A DNA stretch of 10,021 bases. Origin: Motiliproteus sp047622605 (GTDB taxonomy: Bacteria > Pseudomonadota > Gammaproteobacteria > Pseudomonadales > Balneatricaceae). The notes beneath the pieces were generated by a model. The model saw only the letters and a list, made by a program, of their open reading frames with translations. It was not told where the DNA came from and did not search any database. The DNA lies in contig JBLHND010000135.1 in the NCBI GenBank assembly GCA_047622605.1, positions 1 through 10,021 of the forward strand, given 5' to 3'. Within the stretch, counting starts at the first letter, position 1, and each line of letters begins with the position of its first letter. Shown piece by piece: positions 1-6,890 of the stretch. A program made the position numbers and the translations under genes.

Positions 1-1050
1 CTCTGCGATCCTGGGCCTGGTAACTTGGGCGCACTGGCATCCAAGCCGGTGATGGAAGGCAAGGCCCTGCTGTTCAAGCGCTTCGCAGGTCTGGATTCCA
101 TCGACATCGAAGTAGAAAACGAAAGTCCGCAGGCCTTTATCGATACGGTCGCCCGTATCGCCTGCACCTTTGGCGGTATTAACCTCGAAGATATCAAGGC
201 GCCCGAGTGCTTCGAAATTGAACGCCAACTGATCGAACGCCTCGATATCCCCGTCTTTCATGACGACCAGCATGGCACGGCTATCGTCACCACCGCCGGC
301 CTGCTCAACGCCATCGAACTGGCCGGCAAGGATATAGAAAACGTTAAAATCGTCTGCCTAGGCGCAGGCGCTGCTGCCACCGCCTGCCTGCGGCTGATGA
401 TCACTGCCGGCATCCGTCGCCACAACATTATCGCCGTAGACAGGCGTGGTGTAATCCATGATGGTCGCGGTGATCTGACCCCTGAAAAGGCGATGTTTGC
501 GGCCATTCAGACCGAAGCACGCACGCTCGCCGATGCGATCAAGGACGCGGATGTGTTCTTGGGATTAGCCGGACCCGATCAGCTGTCTGCCGAGCTGCTC
601 AAGACCATGGCGCCGAATCCAATCGTCTTCGCCTGTGCCAACCCGGATCCGGAGATCCGTCCTGAGCTGGCCCATGCCGCCCGTAACGATGTGATCATGG
701 CGACCGGACGTTCCGACTACCCTAACCAGGTTAACAACGTCCTCTGCTTCCCTTACATCTTTCGAGGTGCCATGGATGTACGCTCACGCCACATCACCCA
801 CGAGATGAAGATGGCGGCGGTGTACGCGATCGCCGATCTGGCCAAACAGCCGGTGCCCGAGGAGGTCTTGAAATCCTATAACCTGACCGAGCTGAGCTTT
901 GGTCCCGCCTACATCATCCCCAAGGCAAACGATCCTCGTCTACTCGGCAAGGTCTCCATGGCTGTTGCCCAGGCGGCTGTGGATATCGGTGTGGCACGAC
1001 TGCCCATCCCAGCTCATTATCCGATTAACTCGCTGGATGATCTTATCTAG
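1..1050 (+). CDS. Malic enzyme, MaeB-type without PTA domain; 5'-partial, frame broken near the edge
   Basis: Oxidatively decarboxylates malate to pyruvate and CO2 with NAD(P), in the cytosol. The N-terminal part lies outside the window. Seen: the family motif GALASKPVMEGK just inside the edge, the acidic metal-ligand segment ECFEIE, the HDDQHGTA segment, a Rossmann glycine motif GAGAAATA at about 337-384, and the C-terminal FGPAYIIPKANDPRL typical of bacterial malic enzymes. The protein stops about 35 residues after this last motif, so it is the short form and lacks the C-terminal phosphotransacetylase-like domain of long MaeB proteins. Bases 1-19 encode the expected SAILGL in frame 2, whereas GNLGALASK continues in frame 1 from base 19. 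One G seems to be missing, by sequencing error or a true frameshift. The frame-1 TTG at base 25 is not a real start. Cofactor preference cannot be read from the sequence. Family assignment is firm; intactness is not. Confidence 0.9.
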   Translation, partial: LCDPGPGNLGALASKPVMEGKALLFKRFAGLDSIDIEVENESPQAFIDTVARIACTFGGINLEDIKAPECFEIERQLIERLDIPVFHDDQHGTAIVTTAGLLNAIELAGKDIENVKIVCLGAGAAATACLRLMITAGIRRHNIIAVDRRGVIHDGRGDLTPEKAMFAAIQTEARTLADAIKDADVFLGLAGPDQLSAELLKTMAPNPIVFACANPDPEIRPELAHAARNDVIMATGRSDYPNQVNNVLCFPYIFRGAMDVRSRHITHEMKMAAVYAIADLAKQPVPEEVLKSYNLTELSFGPAYIIPKANDPRLLGKVSMAVAQAAVDIGVARLPIPAHYPINSLDDLI

Positions 1051-1113
1051 TAAGGTTCAGATATCGCCGCTTCCGGCATCCTGCCTCTGGCGGCATACCG
1101 TCCATCCCTGGAC

Positions 1114-1148
1114 ATAAAAAGGGCGTCCAATTGGACGCCCTTTTTTAT
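1114..1148. terminator. Bidirectional intrinsic terminator between the malic enzyme gene and metY
   Basis: A perfect palindrome has an 8-bp GC-rich stem (GGGCGTCC / GGACGCCC, 1121-1128 and 1133-1140) around an AATT loop. It is flanked by five A on the left and six T on the right, so either strand yields a hairpin followed by a U-run. It sits 63 bases after the malic enzyme stop and 27 bases after the metY stop on the opposite strand. This suits a shared terminator for two convergent genes. Confidence 0.93.
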
Positions 1149-1175
1149 GGCTAGGTATTAGCGATGTAGGCCCTT

Positions 1176-2453
1176 TTAGCCCTTAGCCGCCACCAGTGCT
1201 TGCTCGATATCGGCCAGGATATCGTCGATATGCTCGATGCCGATCGACAAGCGCACCATATCCTCACTCACGCCAGTCGCGGCCAGCTCGGCACCCGCCA
1301 ACTGCCGGTGGGTGGTGCTCGCAGGATGGCAGGCCAGGGACTTAGCATCGCCGATATTGACCAGCCGAGTGATCAGCTGCAGTGCATCGATAAAGCGTGC
1401 ACCGGCAGCTTCGCCACCCTTGACGCCGAAGGTCAGAATTCCCGACGGCCGACCGTCGACATACTTCTGCGCCAGCTCATAACCTGGATCGTCCTCAAGA
1501 CCGGCATACTTGACCCACTCAACCTGAGTATGGGCCGACAGATAGCGGGCGACGCTGATGGTGTTATCGCAATGCCGCTCCATCCGCAGCGGCAGCGTTT
1601 CTATGCCCTGCAGAATCAGGAACGCATTAAAGGGAGAGATGGCCGCACCCATGCTGCGTAACGGCACCACCCGGCAACGCCCTATATAGGCCGCAGCGCC
1701 AAGCGCTTCGGTATAGACCACCCCGTGGTAGGAGGGATCCGGCTGATTAAGTACCGCAAAACGCTCTTTATGCTCGGCCCAGGGAAACTTACCCGAGTCG
1801 ATCACCACACCGCCGATCGAGGTGCCATGACCGCCAATATATTTGGTCAACGAGTGCACCACGATATCGGCGCCATGTTCGAACGGCCGTAGCAGACAGG
1901 GAGTGGCGACCGTATTATCGACGATCAGCGGGACACCGTGACGATGCGCGATCTCGGCCAACCGGGCGATATCAACCACATTGCCTAGCGGATTACCGAT
2001 AGATTCGCAGAACACCGCCTTGGTACGCGCGTCGATCAGCGCCTCGAGTCCGCTAAAATCGTCTTCTGACGCCATACGTACCTCGATCCCCTGCTTGGGA
2101 AAGGTATGTGCGAACAGGTTGTAAGTGCCACCGTAGAGCTTGTTGATACTGACGATGTTGTCGCCGACTTCGGCGATGGTCTGGATCGAATAGCTGATCG
2201 CCGCCATTCCGGAGGCCACAGCCAGGGCACCGATACCCCCCTCCAGCGCCGCCATCCGCTCCTCCAGCACCGCCGTGGTGGGGTTCATGATCCGGGTATA
2301 GATATTGCCCTGGACTTGGAGGTTAAACAGGTCGGCGCCGTGCTGGGTATCATCAAAAGCGTAAGAGGTGGTCTGGTAGATGGGGACTGCCACCGCCTTG
2401 GTGGTCGGGTCGGGTTGATAGCCTCCGTGGATAACCTGGGTTTCAAGCTTCAT
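1176..2453 (-). CDS. metY: O-acetylhomoserine sulfhydrylase (aminocarboxypropyltransferase)
   Basis: PLP enzyme of the Cys/Met metabolism family (gamma-family, fold type I). It converts O-acetylhomoserine plus sulfide to homocysteine in the cytosol, the direct-sulfhydrylation route to methionine. The 425 residues match the usual MetY length. Seen: the early motif ETQVIHGGYQPD, the phosphate-binding YTRIMNPT (52-59), ASGMAA at about 80-85, the cofactor-ring Asp in IVDNT (D179), and the PLP lysine K204 in SLTKYIGGHG. An insert with FPWAEHKERFAVLNQPDPSYHG after the lysine is typical of MetY rather than the shorter cystathionine gamma-synthases. The ATG start is preceded by GGAG about 10 bases upstream. 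It is divergent from radA across 119 bp, in which I see no riboswitch or clear operator. A methionine gamma-lyase-like activity cannot be excluded but is less likely. Confidence 0.95.
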   Translation of the reverse strand: MKLETQVIHGGYQPDPTTKAVAVPIYQTTSYAFDDTQHGADLFNLQVQGNIYTRIMNPTTAVLEERMAALEGGIGALAVASGMAAISYSIQTIAEVGDNIVSINKLYGGTYNLFAHTFPKQGIEVRMASEDDFSGLEALIDARTKAVFCESIGNPLGNVVDIARLAEIAHRHGVPLIVDNTVATPCLLRPFEHGADIVVHSLTKYIGGHGTSIGGVVIDSGKFPWAEHKERFAVLNQPDPSYHGVVYTEALGAAAYIGRCRVVPLRSMGAAISPFNAFLILQGIETLPLRMERHCDNTISVARYLSAHTQVEWVKYAGLEDDPGYELAQKYVDGRPSGILTFGVKGGEAAGARFIDALQLITRLVNIGDAKSLACHPASTTHRQLAGAELAATGVSEDMVRLSIGIEHIDDILADIEQALVAAKG

Positions 2454-2572
2454 AGATAGATCACTCCGTTTGTCATTGTTATTGGCAGTCTGTCGACTCT
2501 GATCCTTAGATTAACGTAAAATCGATCCCGTTATCATCCCCGCCGATCACTCTTATACTCAGGACCTACCCA

Positions 2573-3943
2573 ATGGCCAAACAGAAAACCGCTTATGTCT
2601 GCAGCGATTGTGGTTCTGACTACCCCAAATGGCAGGGACAGTGTTCTGACTGCAAAGCCTGGAACACCCTCAGTGAGTTCCGCGTCAGCGCCACCGCCTC
2701 GGCCCATACGCCGCGCTCCACCGGTTACTCTGGCAGTGCGGGCAAGCAGGCGCAAGTCCAGTGTCTGGCGGATGTCAATCTAAGCGACCTGCCCCGCTTT
2801 AGCACCGGCAGCAGCGAACTGGATCGAGTGCTCGGCGGCGGCCTGGTCCCAGGATCGGCGATCCTGATCGGCGGTAACCCAGGCGCGGGTAAGAGCACCC
2901 TGCTGCTGCAGGTGTTGTGCGACCTAGCCCGAACTCATGAAGCACTCTATGTGACCGGAGAGGAGTCGCTGCAGCAGGTGGCGCTGCGGGCCCAGCGCCT
3001 GGGTCTGCCGACCGACCGCCTGAAGATGCTGTCGGAAACCTCGGTCGAACGGCTGATCGAGATCGCCACCCAGCATAAACCTAAGGTGATGGTGATCGAC
3101 TCGATCCAGGTGATGCATATGGAAGATATTCAATCGGCACCGGGCGGTGTCTCCCAGGTGCGCGAAAGTGCCGCCTTCCTGACCCGGTTTGCCAAGCAGA
3201 CCCACACGGTCCTGTTTTTGGTCGGCCACGTGACTAAGGATGGATCGCTCGCAGGCCCCAAGGTTCTGGAGCATATGATCGACTGCTCGCTGCTGCTCGA
3301 AGGTGACCACGACAGCCGTTTTCGCACCCTGCGCGGCCAGAAGAATCGCTTCGGCGCAGTCAACGAACTAGGTGTCTATGCGATGCTCGAGGGGGGCCTG
3401 AAAGAGGTCAAGAATCCCAGTGCGATCTTCCTCAACCGCACCCATAAAGCCAGCCCGGGCTCGCTGGTGATGGTGATCTGGGAGGGCACCCGGCCGATGC
3501 TGGTGGAGATCCAGGCCCTGGTGGATGAGTCGCATATGAGTAACCCGCGGCGCATCGCGGTAGGGCTCGATGCTAACCGCCTGGCGATGCTGCTGGCCGT
3601 ACTACACCGCCATGGTGGCCTGCAAACCGGCGATCAGGATGTGTTTGTTAACGTCGTCGGCGGGGTCAAGGTGCTGGAAACCAGTGCCGATCTGGCGTTG
3701 CTGCTGGCGGTGGTATCCAGCTTTAGAGACCGGGCTCTACCCCAGGATCTGGTGGTCTTTGGTGAGGTCGGGCTGTCCGGGGAGATCCGCCCCGTTCCCA
3801 GCGGCCAGGAACGGATCCGCGAGGCCGCTAAACACGGTTTCAAGCGCGCTATCGTGCCTAAGGGCAATAAGCCCAAGGAGTCTATTCCGGGGATGGAGGT
3901 GATCGGCGTAGAGAGTCTCAGCGAGGCCCTGGATGCGATCTAG
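2573..3943 (+). CDS. radA: DNA repair protein RadA
   Basis: RecA-related, DnaB-like ATP-dependent helicase that promotes branch migration and processes recombination intermediates. Its 456 residues equal the normal family length. Domains in order: N-terminal zinc finger C10-x2-C13...C24-x2-C27; RecA-like ATPase core with Walker A GGNPGAGKST (100-109, K107) and Walker B VMVIDS (172-177); the RadA-specific KNRFG motif (257-261); and a C-terminal Lon-protease-like domain ending in ...PGMEVIGVESLSEALDAI. All key residues are present and the gene looks intact. The ATG start is supported by AGGA at 2561-2564 and by the immediate MAKQKTAYVC zinc-finger start typical of RadA. It is transcribed away from metY and followed by a hairpin terminator, so it is probably monocistronic. 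Confidence 0.98.
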   Translation: MAKQKTAYVCSDCGSDYPKWQGQCSDCKAWNTLSEFRVSATASAHTPRSTGYSGSAGKQAQVQCLADVNLSDLPRFSTGSSELDRVLGGGLVPGSAILIGGNPGAGKSTLLLQVLCDLARTHEALYVTGEESLQQVALRAQRLGLPTDRLKMLSETSVERLIEIATQHKPKVMVIDSIQVMHMEDIQSAPGGVSQVRESAAFLTRFAKQTHTVLFLVGHVTKDGSLAGPKVLEHMIDCSLLLEGDHDSRFRTLRGQKNRFGAVNELGVYAMLEGGLKEVKNPSAIFLNRTHKASPGSLVMVIWEGTRPMLVEIQALVDESHMSNPRRIAVGLDANRLAMLLAVLHRHGGLQTGDQDVFVNVVGGVKVLETSADLALLLAVVSSFRDRALPQDLVVFGEVGLSGEIRPVPSGQERIREAAKHGFKRAIVPKGNKPKESIPGMEVIGVESLSEALDAI

Positions 3944-3984
3944 ATGCTGTGGGCAGGTTGGCAGCTGAATGCTCCTGCAACAGC

Positions 3985-4010
3985 AGCACGCCCCACAAGG
4001 GTGTGCTTTT
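3985..4010 (+). terminator. Intrinsic terminator of radA
   Basis: A 9-bp stem AGCACGCCC (3985-3993) pairs with GGGTGTGCT (3999-4007), with one G-U pair and a CACAA loop. It is followed by a short T-run (4007-4010). It lies 42 bases after the radA stop codon. The T-run is short, so efficiency is uncertain. Confidence 0.75.
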
Positions 4011-4078
4011 GTAGGTTAGGCTTCAGCCTGACGATGACGGCGCCTTGCTAGCATTGTCGGACTCAAGCCCGACCCACA
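4010..4078. repeat. Inverted pair of REP-like palindromes (BIME-like)
   Basis: Two 23-base units face each other: 4010-4032 reads TGTAGGTTAGGCTTC..., and 4056-4078 on the complementary strand reads TGTGGGTCGGGCTTG.... They agree at 17 of 23 positions by hand count. Each unit can fold on itself (GTTAGGCT with AGCCTGAC; GTCGG with CCGAC), and the two can also pair with each other across the 23-base spacer. This is the layout of REP/BIME elements, which are mobilised by RAYT (REP-associated tyrosine) transposases and sit in intergenic gaps. It lies between the convergent radA and PilZ genes and might also help end the msh/PilZ transcript. Confidence 0.75.
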
Positions 4079-4084
4079 GGGTCG

Positions 4085-4462
4085 CTACTCAGACGCCTCG
4101 CTCAGAGACTCAAGCTCCCGATCCAGCAGTGACGCATCACCTATATTGAGCTCCACCAGACGCCGCAGGTGCGTCATGCTCGAAAGATCGATGGCACCGC
4201 AGCTGCAGCCCAGATAATCCGTATTCACCCGTGACAGCGTCAGCGACAATAGTAGCTGGACATCACTATCGAGCCAAGTTTCCAGGATCAGTAGATCACC
4301 TCGCTTCCCATCGAAGCCTGGCGGATGGCTTAACAACACCCCCTTAAAAGAGATATCTCGAATCTGCACCACCCAGCGACATTCACCAAAACGCAGCTCG
4401 GCCTCGGCATCAAAGGCGATACGGGTAACGCGCCGACGCTCCAGGCCGTTTTTTTGACTCAC
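4085..4462 (-). CDS. PilZ-domain c-di-GMP receptor, PA4608/MapZ type
   Basis: A small single-domain PilZ protein of 125 residues that should bind cyclic di-GMP in the cytosol. Seen: the arginine switch RRRVTR (9-14; R10-x3-R14) and the second binding motif DISFKG (36-41, DxSxxG). The C-terminal segment IDLSSMTHLRRLVELNIGD is, from memory, nearly the same as in Pseudomonas aeruginosa PA4608 (MapZ), which is the same length and lies next to radA (PA4609). MapZ controls chemotaxis through the methyltransferase CheR1. That partner cannot be assumed here. The start is GTG (4460-4462) with an AGAGGA ribosome site at 4470-4475, seven bases upstream; a nearby ATG is out of frame. It follows mshP after 98 bases on the same strand, so read-through from the pilus operon is possible. 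Confidence 0.9.
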   Translation of the reverse strand: MSQKNGLERRRVTRIAFDAEAELRFGECRWVVQIRDISFKGVLLSHPPGFDGKRGDLLILETWLDSDVQLLLSLTLSRVNTDYLGCSCGAIDLSSMTHLRRLVELNIGDASLLDRELESLSEASE

Positions 4463-4485
4463 AGGGCATTCCTCTATATTTATTG

Positions 4486-4510
4486 GGCAACTTCAGGATG
4501 TGAAGTTACC
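4486..4510. repeat. Inverted repeat in the mshP-PilZ gap
   Basis: AACTTCA (4489-4495) and TGAAGTT (4501-4507) form a 7-bp stem with a GGATG loop. After one mismatch two more G-C pairs extend it outward. There is no T-run on either side, so it is not a typical intrinsic terminator. It lies between the mshP stop and the PilZ ribosome site. It could be an operator for the PilZ gene, a weak terminator of the msh operon, or chance. Confidence 0.4.
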
Positions 4511-4560
4511 ACGATTGAGGTCACTATAAGCGCTATCCCTGCTCGGTACATCTGAATAAA

Positions 4561-4950
4561 TCAGCGCTGGATACGCAGGGTCAGCTGACGTACGGCCTGA
4601 TCGGTGCCACTGCCACAGCTTGCCGTCGACTGTACCGTAAAATAATCGACCTCCGCGATGGTCACCTTGGGGCAGCTGACGACAAAAGAGCAGACCTGAA
4701 ATTCAACCGGTGGAAGCTGCGTCGGCATCGCGCTGCAGTCGTCAGAACTCTCAAATATAATACGACTCAAGGCCAGCTGCGCACCGCTCTCGGCCAACTG
4801 GAACGCCCGAGCCGATAGAATTTCGTAGCCATAGGACTCTTTGCTGGTGACCACCAGGCTCGATATCCCGACAATAATCATCGACATCAAGGTGATGACA
4901 AAGATCGCCGCAATCAGGCCCAGGCCTCGTTGGCGGGTTCTGCTTCTCAT
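4561..4950 (-). CDS. mshP: MSHA minor pilin-like protein MshP
   Basis: Last gene of the msh set. With the ATG at 4950 the protein has 129 residues: a basic leader MRSRTRQRG, a putative prepilin cleavage after G9, and a hydrophobic segment LGLIAAIFVITLMSMIIVGIS. Position +5 is not Glu, unlike MshC, MshD and MshO, which is reminiscent of GspK/PilX-type tip pilins. The helix continues into ...AFQLAESGAQLALSR, a common PilX/MshP-like stretch. Cysteines at 72, 87, 93 and 112 could form two disulfides. In-frame starts further upstream (4974, 4992, GTG 5001) would overlap mshO. I chose 4950 because it gives a normal short leader and lies 13 bases after the mshO stop, but no start has a strong ribosome site. 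Function: probably part of the minor pilin priming complex. Confidence 0.82.
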   Translation of the reverse strand: MRSRTRQRGLGLIAAIFVITLMSMIIVGISSLVVTSKESYGYEILSARAFQLAESGAQLALSRIIFESSDDCSAMPTQLPPVEFQVCSFVVSCPKVTIAEVDYFTVQSTASCGSGTDQAVRQLTLRIQR

Positions 4951-4963
4951 AGATGTTGCGGTC

Positions 4964-5791
4964 TCAAGGGACATTGCGTAGCTGTACCTCATGGGTGACA
5001 CTCAGCCCTTCACCCGCCTCACGAAATTCCAGATCCAGCTGCACCAGAGCGTTACGCAGGAGCGTAGCCTCCTCCACGATAAACTGACCGCTGACGCCAA
5101 CAGCCAGCAGGGAGCGGCCGCCCAGGACGTCCTCTTTCCCTGTCCCAAAACCGCCGGGGCTCGGTTGCTCCAGTTTATAACCATAGTTGCTATAACGAAA
5201 CAGGCGATCAGTCGCGTCGATACAGTAGCTGACCGGCTCAGAGACCATAAACCAGCGCCGTTGTGGCGATCCGAGAGGAAAGCGGTGAACCCGCTCGAAC
5301 TGCACAGTAACCTCGCTAGAATCGTCTTCCAGATCTGCTTGGATGTTGGTCACCGCAGGAGAGATGGTGGAGGCCTCGGCTGAGGTCGACGCCGGACTGT
5401 AGATCTCTGCGGTCGTGAGCGGATAGACCGCGACTCGGCCAATAGGCGGAGCACCGCCGCTAATAAAAGGCACTGAGCTAAACCCACTGGATGCGATTAT
5501 CAGCGGTAAGCTGGTATAGATAGAACCCCCTAGCGCCGGGATAAACTCGAGGCAAGCATGGCTATCTGTGCTGCGGGCGCTGTTTGGCAGCGCATTGCGC
5601 AGCTCACGGGAGATCTTCTCCACAACCACCTTGGCGGTCGAGCCCTGCCGCTCACGTATCGCGGCGTCCCTATAGCCCTCGACGCTGTTGACGATAAACT
5701 GGGTACCCCCGATAGAGAGGATCCCCAGCACCATGATCACCACGATCAACTCGATCAGGGTGAAGCCCTGCTGCCGTGCTAAACCACGCAT
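4964..5791 (-). CDS. mshO: MSHA minor pilin MshO
   Basis: Type IV prepilin-like protein of 275 residues, the largest pilin-like protein in the locus. It has a short leader MRGLARQQG, cleavage expected between G9 and F10, Glu at mature position 5 (E14), and the hydrophobic helix FTLIELIVVIMVLGILSIGG. The downstream part VEGYRDAAIRERQGSTAKVVVEKISRELR is typical of the GspJ/MshO-like N-terminal domain, and the C-terminal half holds SYCIDATDRLFRYSNYGY. The start codon overlaps the mshD stop by one base (TGATG), which indicates translational coupling and fixes the start. Expected role: minor pilin in the inner membrane or at the pilus tip, helping start assembly. Confidence 0.88.
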   Translation of the reverse strand: MRGLARQQGFTLIELIVVIMVLGILSIGGTQFIVNSVEGYRDAAIRERQGSTAKVVVEKISRELRNALPNSARSTDSHACLEFIPALGGSIYTSLPLIIASSGFSSVPFISGGAPPIGRVAVYPLTTAEIYSPASTSAEASTISPAVTNIQADLEDDSSEVTVQFERVHRFPLGSPQRRWFMVSEPVSYCIDATDRLFRYSNYGYKLEQPSPGGFGTGKEDVLGGRSLLAVGVSGQFIVEEATLLRNALVQLDLEFREAGEGLSVTHEVQLRNVP

Positions 5792-6375
5792 CAGAAGTTG
5801 CCCCTGTAGAGGCTAAAATGCACCGGCGTTTTGGGTGTGGTAGGCGGAGTGACGGTAATACTGATCAACTTAGCCTGTTGGTCGCCATTCAAACCCAGCT
5901 CAGTACCGGAGGCATAACTCACACTAACCTCGATCCTATAGCCTGCATAGTCGCTGCGAACCGCTCCCAGGGCATCGATCGGCGGCATCTCATCGAGGCC
6001 GTGATAATCATCGACATCGTTATAGGTATTCTCATCCTCGCCACGTTGCTCGCCAGATTCCGGCCCCAGGGTCACACTACAGCTCGTCGCAGACCCACCA
6101 CTGTCACAGGAAGGCATCCCGCCCAGGGGGGTCGTGTGATCATACTTCTTGCTGAGGATCTCATCGCCGTAAGCCTGCACCAGCGCCACGGTCTTGGTCT
6201 GCCACAGGCTATCGCCGCTATGCTGGACGCTGAACTGCAGCGAATACACCATGCCCAGCAATGCAATCGACAACACCATGATAGTAATGATCAGTTCCAC
6301 CAGGGTGAAACCGCGACTGCGGCCGATGGTCTGTCTTAGAGGGGCTGGATTAGTGGTTTGCACAATCACTGGCAT
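5791..6375 (-). CDS. mshD: MSHA minor pilin MshD
   Basis: Type IV prepilin-like protein of 194 residues from the ATG at 6375. Leader of 22 residues ending RSRG, cleavage before F23, Glu at +5 (E27), helix FTLVELIITIMVLSIALLGM. The motif DVDDYHGL (120-127) is a hallmark of MshD. Two cysteines (C90, C99) lie close together in a Gly/Ser-rich loop. An earlier in-frame ATG at 6435 would give a 42-residue leader and an 86-base overlap with mshC, so I prefer 6375, which overlaps mshC by 26 bases. The ribosome site is weak at either start. It ends on the mshO start codon. Role: minor pilin of the MSHA fibre. Confidence 0.88.
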   Translation of the reverse strand: MPVIVQTTNPAPLRQTIGRSRGFTLVELIITIMVLSIALLGMVYSLQFSVQHSGDSLWQTKTVALVQAYGDEILSKKYDHTTPLGGMPSCDSGGSATSCSVTLGPESGEQRGEDENTYNDVDDYHGLDEMPPIDALGAVRSDYAGYRIEVSVSYASGTELGLNGDQQAKLISITVTPPTTPKTPVHFSLYRGNF

Positions 6376-6877
6376 CCGCTGCCTGGTAGGCATAGCCGGC
6401 CAGGCTGATACAAAACACATGCGCTGAGGCGTCATTGAAATTCAGATTCGAAACAGCACCGCTAGCGAGATTACCGAGGTTGTCATACTGTACTTCGTAG
6501 GGAGTTGCGTCGTTGATCTCCTGTCCAACCGGATCAAACAACCGTGCTGCGGAAGCCGCGACCTCCTGCCGCTTTAACGACAGCAATCCAGTCCCTTCGA
6601 TCTCCACCATCACCTCCAGCAACCAGTCGTCAGGGCGGCTCAGTTGCAGAGTCACCTGCTGACCGTGTCGGTTTAGCGCGCTCTGCTGCGCCACACGGGC
6701 AATGGAAATCAACTGATCTCGGAGTTGCTGGTCATGATAGGACTGGGTATCGCTAAACCGGGAGAACGCTGCTGTAGAGAGAATACCGAGTAGCGCTATA
6801 ACGACTACCAGCTCTATGATGGTGAAGCCCGCAGCCCTGAGCATGATACCAGGGCTGCGGTGGAGTGAAGAGAGCAT
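6350..6877 (-). CDS. mshC: MSHA minor pilin MshC
   Basis: Prepilin-like protein of 175 residues: leader of 17 residues, cleavage expected between G17 and F18, Glu at +5 (E22), helix FTIIELVVVIALLGILST. The C-terminal Cys pair C156/C172 would close a pilin-type disulfide loop. The ATG at 6877 lies 13 bases after the pilin stop and has AAGAG seven bases upstream. A second ATG at 6844 would give a 6-residue leader but has no ribosome site and sits inside a hairpin loop. It overlaps mshD by 26 bases at its end. Position right after the shaft pilin and before mshD is the classical place of mshC. Role: minor pilin required for pilus assembly. Confidence 0.87.
   Translation of the reverse strand: MLSSLHRSPGIMLRAAGFTIIELVVVIALLGILSTAAFSRFSDTQSYHDQQLRDQLISIARVAQQSALNRHGQQVTLQLSRPDDWLLEVMVEIEGTGLLSLKRQEVAASAARLFDPVGQEINDATPYEVQYDNLGNLASGAVSNLNFNDASAHVFCISLAGYAYQAADASDCANH
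6829..6860 (-). promoter_or_regulatory. Strong RNA hairpin just after the pilin gene, in the 5' end of mshC
   Basis: CCGCAGCCCTG (6829-6839) and CAGGGCTGCGG (6850-6860) are perfect inverted repeats of 11 bp, mostly GC, with a 10-base loop. On the - strand transcript the hairpin begins 30 bases after the pilin stop and 14 bases after the mshC start codon. No T-run follows, so it is not an intrinsic terminator. The position suits a 3'-end stabiliser or processing barrier for pilin mRNA, or a brake on mshC translation. The structure is certain; the role is inferred. Confidence 0.6.
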
Positions 6878-6890
6878 AACGGCGCTCTTA

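Noticed and set aside
25..27. TTG at base 25 as the start of a complete malic enzyme
   Set aside because: It falls inside the conserved GNLGALASKPVMEGK motif; the real start is upstream of the window.
1200..1661. Open frames on the + strand opposite metY
   Set aside because: Antisense to a complete PLP enzyme with all motifs; no ribosome site or family match.
2531..2559. TTATCA, 17 bases, TATACT upstream of radA as a promoter
   Set aside because: The spacing and -10 are good, but transcription would start at about 2566, downstream of the AGGA ribosome site at 2561-2564, leaving a leader too short to use it.
4010..4078. CRISPR array or insertion-sequence ends
   Set aside because: There are only two inverted units with no spacer array, no transposase gene and no target duplication; a REP-like pair explains it better.
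6376..6435. Longer mshD start at 6435
   Set aside because: It would give a 42-residue prepilin leader and a long overlap with mshC; the ATG at 6375 gives a more normal leader.
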